From Periconia sp. R9002 (lineage: Eukaryota > Ascomycota > Dothideomycetes > Pleosporales > Periconiaceae), in NCBI GenBank assembly GCA_023627715.1, contig JAMAHW010000203.1, forward strand, positions 1 through 17,499: 17,499 bases of DNA, written 5' to 3'. Shown in pieces: positions 10,517 to 17,499 of this stretch; the stretch's first letter is position 1, and every line of letters begins with the position of its first letter. The notes under the pieces were generated by a model. That model searched no databases. It worked only from the letters and a program-made list of their open reading frames with translations, and had not been told where the DNA came from. The position numbers and the translations under genes are program-made.

Positions 10517-11265
10517 TCACACTAACAATCTATTGTTCAAACACCAATTGCAAACCCTGGTTGCACATCTCCTGCAATGGTTAAAAGATTTGAGATGATA
10601 ATGACGTATGTCACAAACTTCAAGATCTCCAGCTTTCGCATAAACTCTGTGCCACTGGTGAGCACACCCAATAACAGCGGCAGTGCTTCTATCATCTGAC
10701 TCATCCTCATTGCCTTCGATTGCGTATCCTCCAGCGACAGTTGCAATCCGTAGATTCATCTCGTTCAATACATCGGCAGCAGGATTCTCTTCCGCGACTT
10801 CCTCTTCTTCCGGTATGGCGATTTGATAGCGCTGGAGGCTCTTCATCCACACGACCATTAGTGAGAAGTCGATTCTCGTTCCACTGAGAGCACGAGCAGG
10901 TTTTCCATGGCTTCGCGCAAAGGTAACAGAATTGTCGTCCGTATCGACATTTTTCTATCCGTTCTTTGTTCGCTTTGGCGATGTCGACCAGCTGGCGACA
11001 AGGCGTGGGACGCGCGTCGACAAGCCCTCAAGCTTCTCCACGACTGTACTAGGCCGAAAAAGCATATCTGAGAGTTATTGATAGGATGTGCATCGTGGGG
11101 ACACCGTCTCGGACAATCCTTTCTAGCCACGCAGCATCACATGCACCTGCAGATGGGGTCAATGTAGTAGTGCCAGAAACTATGTTATCTGCATCGTATA
11201 CAAGAACGAAATTCCGCTCTTCATAGGAGTCAGGAACAGAAAGATAGGTTGCAAATAACAAAGAA
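10517..11265 (-). pseudogene. RBR (RING-IBR-RING) E3 ubiquitin ligase, decayed
   Basis: Two convincing blocks in different frames identify the family. One (10949-10862) encodes CRYGRQFCYLCAKPWKTCSC followed by SQWNENRLL, the last part of the RING2/IBR-type zinc region of fungal RBR proteins. The other (10517-10858 frame) ends CAHQWHRVYAK...C...CRRCATRVCNWCLNNRLL, the cysteine-rich C-terminal tail common in the same proteins. Upstream, VDIAKANK leads straight into ERIEKCRYG, so about 20 residues that normally carry the preceding CxxC seem missing in frame. TGA stops interrupt the first frame at 11028-11030 and 10707-10709, and one indel in the linker (10858-10709) would join the two blocks. 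A further frame at 11049-11261 (DAAWLERIVRDGVP) may be the remains of RING1. RBR enzymes pass ubiquitin through a catalytic RING2 Cys; this copy should be non-functional. Confidence 0.68.
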
Positions 11266-12362
11266 ATCTCCTTTCGGATAGGAGAGTGCCTAAAAGACAG
11301 GGAACCCAGAAGCCAAGGTTATTCCTGAGGCATCTGCATAAGCTAGTACAGAAACAGCATTCTTGAACGTCTTCTTTGTAGACATGGTTCTACCCCCACG
11401 GAATCAATCCAGCCAGAAGATCGTAGTAACTTACCGTGAAAACCCCTCACTGCAATGATGGCAAGGAACCCAGCCCACCTGGGCTTTGTATAGAAGAGCA
11501 GCCCTAACTCGTAGCAGCTTCTGTCCGAATGCGACGCCGACTTCCCCGGTGATCTGACACTATGTCAGGCAGGGTAACACCCCCACGAGCGAACTCGAGG
11601 CCTTTGTGAAGATTCGCAAGGATGGTGAACCGAAATTGACTACACGCAGGCAAGAGGGAGGTAGACGGCGATGGCAGACGGATGAAACTGGTGCTATGTT
11701 GGTTGCGACTACCGTAGTGCGCGCGAGCTCGGTGTTGGTGTCAATCGAAGCGAGTGCAAATGTGGTGATGAAGACGATAGAGGTGGCGAGTACGATGTAG
11801 CGGAGGGGGACTTGGCCACCTGGAGTGGGATTAGCCGTCTCGAATTAATAATTCGCGAGGCTCGTGCGCGCATCAACATTTCCATCCCACCTCTTCAAGA
11901 AAGATCAAAATATATTTAAAACCAAATTCTATGCTTAGTGTTGAAGGAAAGCAATGCAGAATCAGTAGTATAATTGTGTCACGGTATCCTACCCAGAACC
12001 TTGACATTAGACTGGATGACCAACTATACTGTGCTCAGTATACCTAGTTGTCCTTACCCTGATATAACACCCGAATCAGTACTGATTCGTACCTAATACT
12101 TTGTCGATTGCCTATACGAACTTAAGAGAGGTAGTTCAATTTGTATTGTGGAAAAAAGTGGTCGAGTGCGATATATGGTAACTATATGTGTCTAGTACAT
12201 GTGTTCTTGATTCACGTGACCTGCTAGTGTCTTTCGGATAAGGTGCTGAGATGGGCTAGTTTCACAACACAAAAGAAGGCACCAGCCACACACGCCATCC
12301 CTCTGAGCACCTGTCGGTAGCAAATCATTGTTTCTGATATACATGTAATTATGACGAGCTTG
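11266..12362. other. Intergenic, no supported gene
   Basis: About 1.1 kb without a convincing gene. A 31-codon ATG frame (11385-11290, minus, MSTKKTFKNAVSVLAYADA) lies just upstream of the RBR relic and could be a lost first exon, but it does not resemble any RBR N-terminus I know. A minus-strand frame around 11850-11560 encodes one hydrophobic helix (YIVLATSIVFITTFALASI) but has no usable start. An 18-bp perfect palindrome is at 12072-12089. The last 150 bp are the 3' flank of the TPR-RING gene. Confidence 0.4.
12072..12089. repeat. 18-bp perfect palindrome
   Basis: CGAATCAGT directly followed by its reverse complement ACTGATTCG, with no spacer. It lies in the non-coding stretch about 270 bp beyond the stop codon of the TPR-RING gene. 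It could be a dimeric transcription-factor site, a cruciform-forming site, or chance. Confidence 0.6.
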
Positions 12363-13025
12363 TTAGACTGAACACTTCCGCCCTGCACAACAGGTTTTCT
12401 TCGGAACCTCGTCGGGGGATTGCCAGTCAGTTGCGCTATCGCTTTCACGCTGCATCCATATTACGGCACACTTCTCATGGAATCCATGCTTGCAGTGATA
12501 TAGGAGGCAGCGGTCCACAGGGTTCAATTCCTCCAGACAGTGCGCGCAGGTTTGGCCTTCGATTGATAGACTAGTAGCTGTTCCGTCTTTGAAGAATCCA
12601 AGCCTGACTAACTCCCTCGTCGCCGCCCTTTCGCTTCTACTCCATGCATCTAGGACATCTTTGTCGTGAGGTTGAAAATACAAGGAAGTTCTGAGCATAT
12701 CCGAAGCTGTTGCAGGATCACGCTGAAGCTCAAACGAACGAGAGAGGTGGAAGTAGGCTTTGCACAGCTTCCGATGACCAAATATCCGAGTCCAGTTATC
12801 GTCATAATGAACTCGTAGAAATTCCAGCCAACTGTTGCGCGCCTTTACGTTGTCGCTGGTGTATTTGTTGTATGTATTGAGTAAGTTTGTAAGAATGATA
12901 AGGTGTAACGTAGGGTCGACTTCGTGGAGAAGGGCAGCCTCGTATTTGGCGATCGCTGCAGCATACTCTCCTCCTCTAAAGTGTGAATTTCCTTCGTCCT
13001 TCAATGTTAGCGCGTTTGTCGTCAT
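12363..13025 (-). CDS. TPR and RING-like zinc finger protein
   Basis: A single uninterrupted frame of 220 residues from ATG at 13025. The N-terminus (about 7-32, LKDEGNSHFRGGEYAAAIAKY) is a good tetratricopeptide unit, and two further helical pairs follow (about 41-75 and 85-125, with AYFHLSRSFEL resembling a second TPR helix). The C-terminus has a RING-H2-like cluster: C160, C163, C173, C178, H180, H183, C186, then C212, C213 and C218. The order C-x2-C ... C-x-H-x2-H-x2-C is RING-like, but the last pair is spaced C-x4-C or C-x5-C instead of the usual C-x2-C. TPR domains bind partner proteins, and RING domains recruit ubiquitin-conjugating enzymes, so a small E3 ligase is a reasonable inference. 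The atypical final zinc ligands may mean it no longer acts as one. No intron or localisation signal is visible. Confidence 0.78.
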   Translation of the reverse strand: MTTNALTLKDEGNSHFRGGEYAAAIAKYEAALLHEVDPTLHLIILTNLLNTYNKYTSDNVKARNSWLEFLRVHYDDNWTRIFGHRKLCKAYFHLSRSFELQRDPATASDMLRTSLYFQPHDKDVLDAWSRSERAATRELVRLGFFKDGTATSLSIEGQTCAHCLEELNPVDRCLLYHCKHGFHEKCAVIWMQRESDSATDWQSPDEVPKKTCCAGRKCSV

Positions 13026-13103
13026 GGTCCGTTAGGTGCATTGATTTCCGTAGCACGGAGGAGGACATTGGAAGGGCATCGTACGAATCGAAGCGGTTCG
13101 TGC

Positions 13104-13132
13104 GCTAAGCGGACCTGCGACGCTCGCTTAGC
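13104..13132. repeat. Inverted repeat in divergent promoter
   Basis: Eight-base arms gctaagcg (13104-13111) and cgcttagc (13125-13132) flank a 13-base spacer. They lie 79 bp upstream of the TPR-RING start codon and 127 bp upstream of the F-box-like start. An operator-like site for a dimeric regulator is possible, but no known site was recognised. Confidence 0.35.
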
Positions 13133-13258
13133 ATGTGGCCCGTACTAGGGTACAGTATCACGTGCATACGCCAGGCCCTGCACTAAGCCAGCTGGCTCGA
13201 CCGGACATCTTCCGTCTTCTGAAAACACATTGTATATTTGTGCGTAACTGTTATCACT

Positions 13259-13556
13259 ATGAAAAATTATTCTGCAATTCCTTTCCATCTTCCGGACGAG
13301 ATCTGGCTCATGATCCTTAGCCACGTCAGTGAGAGGGGCTTAGCTACACACAAGTGGACAATTGAAATTCAACCCTGGATCCTCAACAACTCAGTCCAGC
13401 GATTGTGAACCACGGGTGGGAGGATCTGGACTGGATACCAGTAGAATGCCGATCAATAACATGATAAGGCGACGATACATACATATGCTGCATGATGCGC
13501 ATTGCGTAGGGCTAGAACGAGCTGACGCGGTCGCTGCCGATTTTTTCGGCGCTTAA
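13259..13556 (+). CDS. Possible small F-box protein or fragment
   Basis: ATG at 13259 opens a frame reading MKNYSAIPFHLPDEIWLMIL, which looks like the first helix of an F-box (LPxEIwxxIL). Read straight through, the frame stops within about 45 codons. A candidate intron, GTCAGT at 13325 to CTCAG at 13394 (70 bp, phase 0), joins it to a 54-codon frame ending at 13556, giving 75 residues in total. The second part (NNMIRRRYIHMLHDAHCVG, ADAVAADFFG) has no clear family match. F-box proteins link substrates to SCF ubiquitin ligases through Skp1, and fungal ones are often several hundred residues, so this would be a remnant or a very short protein. The splice model is my inference from the sites alone. 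Confidence 0.35.
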
Positions 13557-13599
13557 CTAATCATTAGACCAGACCAGCAATCTAGCAGGTAGTAATGTT

Positions 13600-13632
13600 T
13601 CTGCATTACTTCTGCATTACTCCTGCATTGCT
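13600..13632. repeat. Three tandem 11-bp repeats
   Basis: Units tctgcattact (13600-13610), tctgcattact (13611-13621) and cctgcattgct (13622-13632). The first two are identical and the third has two changes. They lie 44 bp after the F-box-like frame and about 260 bp upstream of the zinc-finger gene. Confidence 0.75.
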
Positions 13633-13808
13633 CAGCCAAGATATCTGACCGTTTGTACCGATACATCCACCAGCCATCCTATCAGAGGAAACCTAGAGGC
13701 GCAATGATATAAACCGATTGCTGAAAGTAACCTTAATTGTACAAGTTTAGACTGTTCAAGATATTGCGTGCTTGTCCATGTGACGGTCACGAGCCCTACT
13801 GAATGTCG

Positions 13809-13817
13809 ATATATAAA
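13809..13817 (+). promoter_or_regulatory. TATA box of the GRF zinc-finger gene
   Basis: The sequence atatataaa lies 73 bp before the start codon at 13890, a usual distance for a fungal TATA element with a short 5' leader. This is a pattern match only. Confidence 0.5.
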
Positions 13818-13889
13818 CTTGATCAGCCTAGCTAACCCTCCTCGTAACAAATATCAGATACAATCGTTGCTAGTTATACACCCATTATC

Positions 13890-14353
13890 ATGGCAGTAAG
13901 TCTTCTCAGATTCCCCTTCCATTCTCTGAGATGTCTGATTCCGGATAGTATACCATTTCATTTGGTCTCTATCCCAACACCATCATCCCAACTCAATATG
14001 CGGACACAGAGATCATTTGCTTGAGATGCGGATACATGTGCGACCGCCACACAACAAGACACAGCAACCGCAACGGGAATGCAGGCCGACCTTATTACAA
14101 GTGCATGTCATGTAGCAAGTTCGCAACATGGGCAGATGAACGGGGGAAACATCCACGAAATCCTCCCTGTCATTGTGGACGTCCTAGCCGAAGACAAATA
14201 TCTGGCGATGCAAAGCATCCTCCGCGTGGGGTGCACTATGTATGTGCTAATGGCGGTTGTTGGTTCTACATGGCTGGCGAAGGTAGTAATCACAGACAGG
14301 TGCAGATTCCGGAGGATCTAGTACCGATGATGGCTAGTTTAGGCATTATTTGA
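13890..14353 (+). CDS. Small protein with two GRF-type zinc fingers
   Basis: A two-codon first exon (13890-13895, Met-Ala) is followed by a 53-bp intron with clear GTAAGT and GATAG ends (13896-13948) and a second exon to the TGA at 14351-14353, giving 136 residues. Finger 1 covers about 26-65: C26, C29 and/or C33, then NAGRPYYKC (46-54), C57 and W63-A-D. Finger 2 covers about 76-110: C76-x-C78-G, then VHYVC101, C106 and WFYM. The pattern CxCG ... GRxYYxC ... C..F.xW is that of the GRF zinc finger, which in other proteins (topoisomerase 3, APE2, NEIL3) binds single-stranded nucleic acid. There is no catalytic domain, so it is probably a nucleic-acid- or protein-binding adaptor of unknown role. 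The rest is short: an N-terminal 25 residues (YTISFGLYPNTIIPTQY) and a C-terminal PEDLVPMMASLGII tail. Confidence 0.8.
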
Positions 14354-15699
14354 TCTATTGTTTACCAACTTCGTTGAATGATTTTAGAATCGTCGCTGAT
14401 TGCTAAGCTTCTTCATGTGAGTGAACAACAGCTCCGACCATTCTCGACATTGTCGCGCTGCTCTATCGTATCAGCTACCGTTACACAATATGCTCCAACA
14501 TGTCAATCTCTGAATCCGATTGAAGACTTTCTTCGCAAGGCTGAAAGCCTTCATCAAGAAGCAATGGCAAGAGTTGAAGATAGCCCTTATCAGGGCTTCA
14601 ATGTGTTTTTTAGCTGGTATATTAGTGTTGTCGGCAGCAAAAGAGCAGCAAGATAGCATTTTAGGCACGCAGGAGTGATGTAGATGATTTCAGTTAACCT
14701 GCAATACAATCCACAGCTGTGTACCAGAATGATCCCTCAAGCACGTATGTGACTAGGATGGTGTATCATGCAACCTGTGGTCCTAGAGGTATATTCTACC
14801 TTAGAAGGGCAACGGTACCTGAGTTGTAGCACGCCCCAAATCCCTACGACAGTCGCCTTACAGTTGTTCCGGCAAAAATAGCAGCAAAGCAAAAGCGCAG
14901 AGACCTGTCCGTAGAAGCGTACATCTGAACCCATAGTTATCAAGCACACCAAGCGCTAATATTCCCTCCCAGCGAACAACACTCTGTGCCGAGAAGTATG
15001 TCAATTTTGTCCCGCTCCGCTACGCATTACTCAAACTAAGCTTCTGTAATAGCTGGATGGTGGATGGATTTGTTGACCTGGAACACTAACCCCCAAGCTT
15101 CAATCACGTGACCAACAGTTACCTGTGTGCACGTCCCAGCCACGGACGTTACCTTGAGATTTCGGACCAGTGTTGATACCGTGACTGATTTCACCAATCA
15201 ATTGCGAAGAAGAAGACATTTTAATAAGATAAAGTACATGTAAAGTGATGTAATCACTGATTTTTACAAGATATGCTAGACAAGGGGGGGGGGGTCATGT
15301 TTCTATGAAAACCACTATATCGATAGTGCCGTCCAACGTCGCGAACATTAACACTCAGACTTAGTCGATCTTCTACGCACCCACTTTATCTTCCTTTAAT
15401 CTGAATATCTAATATACAATTGAGACACATTTTCTACACCTTCTGCCGGAGTTGCAGCTATATCGGAGCCCGGAATAGCTGACGAATACACTCGAAAAAA
15501 GCGAACTAATACACTCAAGTGTCCGAGCTCACGGTAGAAAATTGTATAGGCAAAGCGAATGAATGCACTGTGTTTCTTTGCGGCATAACTTTCAGGTACT
15601 TTTTCGAGCCGACGTCACATAGACAAATTTAATAAGCGAATTGGAACCTTTGCCGTTGTTGCGCCGCCGAATTATATAATATTTACAGGAATGCTTGGC
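14354..15699. other. Intergenic, no supported gene
   Basis: About 1.3 kb between the 3' ends of the convergent GRF and BTB genes. A 92-codon plus frame at 14378-14656 contains a helical stretch (PIEDFLRKAESLHQEAMARV) but has no ATG at its start and no recognised family; it could be a gene fragment. A 71-codon minus frame at 14737-14952 is also unassigned. An imperfect hairpin (agtgat/atcact, 15244-15258) and an 11-G run (15284-15294) are the only other structures seen. Confidence 0.4.
15284..15294. repeat. Run of eleven G
   Basis: Eleven consecutive G in otherwise AT-rich non-coding DNA, 405 bp past the BTB stop codon. The count may be affected by sequencing error in homopolymers. Confidence 0.7.
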
Positions 15700-16732
15700 C
15701 TACCAAGGCCCATCTGTAGCCTGCTTCTTCTGAGAAGGTGATACTGTGTGGATTCCATCGCAAGAAGGACAAGAGAAAGCCGGAAATATGCCAACCCTGT
15801 GCGTATAACGTTTTGATATTGATCCAGGCCCACCTCTACACTGCGAACAAATTGTCCCAAGAAAGTTTGTAGACGTTACATTCGAGCAATCGCGAGATCC
15901 AGCGTGAACATAATGGCAATGGTCACATACGAATATGTGCTCAGAGCCTTCTTCTACCTTGGGTCTATGAATCCCGCCTAGTAGAAAGTCGGTCGCCAAA
16001 TCTGCGTGTGAGCGAAGAAGCGCTTCTACGCTCTTAAGTTCAATGGTCGGCTTTAACATAGTATGGCGACCTGCAACGGCAGCAACGACCCAACCCCGCG
16101 GCTCGACATGAGCTGGTACTTCCGTTGTCGTGTGGTCATATACAAAGTCGGCAATGGTGGCCCATTCGTCGCCCTCGGTGACCTTTACGGTTTTTGCAAA
16201 TAATTCACTTGCAAGCTTGTAAAGGGATGCACAGTCATACTTGTCGGCGACTATAGCAACTTGTGCATGAAGAAGAGGTTCGGACATTTCGAATTTGGCA
16301 GCTTCGTAGCCTGCATAATAGAAGTAGGACACCATGCAGTCAATGGCATTGACAAATTCTAGATCATCTTTCAAAGTGATCACCCCGCTCTCTGTCTCCT
16401 ATCATTCGGTTAGGAATCTAGTTATATCAAGTTGCAATCGCTTACCTGGAAGCCGATAGTAACTGCCTTTTGGAACCATTTAGAATGGCTGCATGCTAGA
16501 ACTTTGTGGGTCTGCCAGCTCTTCTCGCCAAAGTTCAAGATCAGATCTGATAGGTTACCAGATGCCAGATACCTTCGCCATATTAACAGTGGTAAAGATA
16601 GACGCCGCAGTCAAGGAGCAGGGATTATCCACAATTGAAAGGAGAATCTTATGGCGTACAGACTTCGGAATGCAAAAGCATAGAAAGGTATACGTACTCT
16701 GAAAGGTCGCGGATGTAATTTACAGCAGCCAT
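15700..16732 (-). CDS. BTB/POZ domain protein with cysteine-rich tail
   Basis: The model has exons 16732-16698, 16572-16446 and 16389-15700, with introns of 125 bp (phase 2, GTACGT to GCGAAG) and 56 bp (phase 0, GTAAGC to ACAGAG). It gives 283 residues. The BTB domain covers about 4-110: NYIRDLSE, a split glycine/serine loop, LSDLILNFGEKSWQTHKVLACSHSKWF (in two parts across about 18-44), then VSYFYYAGYE and the helix AIVADKYDC. The C-terminal third has paired cysteines (CDHC, CSQC, CPSC) spaced like a zinc-ribbon, which is often seen at the end of fungal BTB proteins. BTB domains dimerise and can serve as Cullin-3 adaptors, so a substrate-adaptor role is possible but unproven. The long first intron is the least certain part; its acceptor was chosen because it restores the conserved SGNLSDL frame. 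A MITE lies 122 bp upstream. Confidence 0.75.
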
Positions 16733-16854
16733 TGCTGTATAGAGTGCTTGAAGTCAAATTAGAATTTGAAGCTTGTTATGAGTAAAAGGAAAAGCTGCTA
16801 TTGTCTCTCTTTTCAAGCGATTTTATCGCAGTGCGTCATCGATTTGTGTAATAC

Positions 16855-17013
16855 TACAGAGGGGTGACACGTCGGGAGGTGACGATTCGGGCCGCTGGTG
16901 TCTTTTCAGAGACCAATCAATCAGAGCTTCAGATTTTGCTCTGTTTGTTAGCAAATTTTCTATGGTACACTAGAAGCCCGAATCGTCACCTCCCGATTTG
17001 TCACCCCCCTGTA
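16855..17013. mobile_element. MITE copy 2 (Tc1/mariner-like, TA-flanked)
   Basis: A 159-bp element counting the TA at both ends (16855-16856, 17012-17013). The left arm runs from TACAGAGGGGTGACACGTCG through GGAGGTGACGATTCGGGCC. The right arm, read as reverse complement, is TACAGGGGGGTGACAAATCG then GGAGGTGACGATTCGGGC, so the arms match over about 38 bp with four mismatches. It has no open reading frame. Its centre (CAATCAATCAGA, TTTCTATGGTACACTAGA) is shared with copy 1. It sits in the presumed promoter of the BTB gene. Confidence 0.9.
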
Positions 17014-17499
17014 CATAGGCTATGGCGGCGCATTCAGCAATAGGAATAGCTATGTTTTGTAGTCAACCACTGTAAGTTCACTAGGCCAGAGAGTATGTTC
17101 TGATTCGCTATATACGCCCACCACTTCATGACGGGTTCCGGTATTTGAACGCTGGTGGTTCTCAGGGAGTTTCCATACTGCAACTAATCAGACAGCGGAG
17201 TCAGCATCGCGCATTTCGATTTAATCCATGCATGAATATTGGAACATGTGGAATATAGAGAGCATTTGATTTTAAGTCTCCCCAATGTGGTGGTGTAACC
17301 CTTTGTTACCGGCCGAAGAGTTCGTAAAGAACTTGCTTTTATTTTCAAGTGCAAGGCATGTCATGACAAGATCTCGAGATGCGGGGCTATAAATGCACTA
17401 GAACGATAAATGAGATGTCTTTTGTGGTAAGCTAATTGTACCAGTAGTGACCTCCGGCGCATTTGGTAGGTCGCGAGGTTTGGCGTCAACCGCGATATA
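17014..17499. other. No supported gene at right edge
   Basis: Nothing recognisable: no long frame on either strand, no repeat shared with the rest of the window. It may be the flank of a gene beyond the edge. Confidence 0.5.

Noticed and set aside
11606..11800. 64-codon plus frame (and a minus frame with one hydrophobic helix)
   Set aside because: The plus frame begins with GTG, has no domain, and the opposite strand is equally open; neither can be supported.
14378..14656. 92-codon plus frame downstream of the GRF gene as a second exon or separate gene
   Set aside because: It follows a clean TGA stop, begins without ATG, and has no recognised family.
1..17499. Biosynthetic, defence-island or operon-like system linking the genes
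   Set aside because: Genes lie on both strands with their own introns, several are broken, and no shared promoter motif was found; nothing shows that they act together.
1..17499. tRNA, rRNA, CRISPR array or prokaryotic signals
   Set aside because: None recognised on reading; no spaced direct repeats and no cloverleaf-like sequence seen, though no dedicated search could be run.

Overview
This is a fragment of a filamentous ascomycete nuclear genome. The evidence is very short GT-AG introns (42-60 bp in most genes), small multi-exon genes on both strands with long gene-poor gaps, and protein families that are expanded in Pezizomycotina: a PD-(D/E)XK-like nuclease, an OTT_1508-like deaminase, an Mx/DRP-like dynamin, RBR and RING proteins, F-box and BTB proteins. 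The family mix resembles Dothideomycetes (Pleosporales), but that is inference from remembered families. No tRNA, rRNA, CRISPR array or bacterial-type operon was seen.

Layout. 1-679: no supported gene. 680-2135 (+): three-exon PD-(D/E)XK-like nuclease gene with an internal stop and an apparent active-site substitution. 2814-4996 (-): OTT_1508-like deaminase gene, long but broken by several frameshifts and stops. 4997-6087: intergenic, with a nested palindrome. 6088-8479 (+): intact three-exon dynamin-family GTPase of 765 residues, the best-preserved gene here. 8534-8794 (+): N-terminal remnant of a fungal 3'-5' exonuclease-like gene, cut short just before a 159-bp MITE (8825-8983). 8984-10516: gene-poor. 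10517-11265 (-): decayed RBR (RING-IBR-RING) ubiquitin ligase. 12363-13025 (-): intact single-exon TPR plus RING-like protein. 13259-13556 (+): possible small F-box gene. 13890-14353 (+): intact two-exon protein with two GRF-type zinc fingers. 14354-15699: no supported gene. 15700-16732 (-): three-exon BTB/POZ protein with a cysteine-rich tail. 16855-17013: second copy of the same MITE, 122 bp upstream of the BTB start codon.

The window reads as an accessory region. Intact genes sit beside relics of multicopy families, and two copies of one TA-flanked MITE bracket the middle of it. Four loci (RBR, TPR-RING, F-box-like, BTB) belong to ubiquitin-ligase-type families, three of them within about 3 kb. 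I see no sign that they form a dedicated pathway. The two MITE copies differ from each other inside their terminal arms, but the differences are matched between the left and right arm of each copy. That is the clearest unexpected signal in the window.
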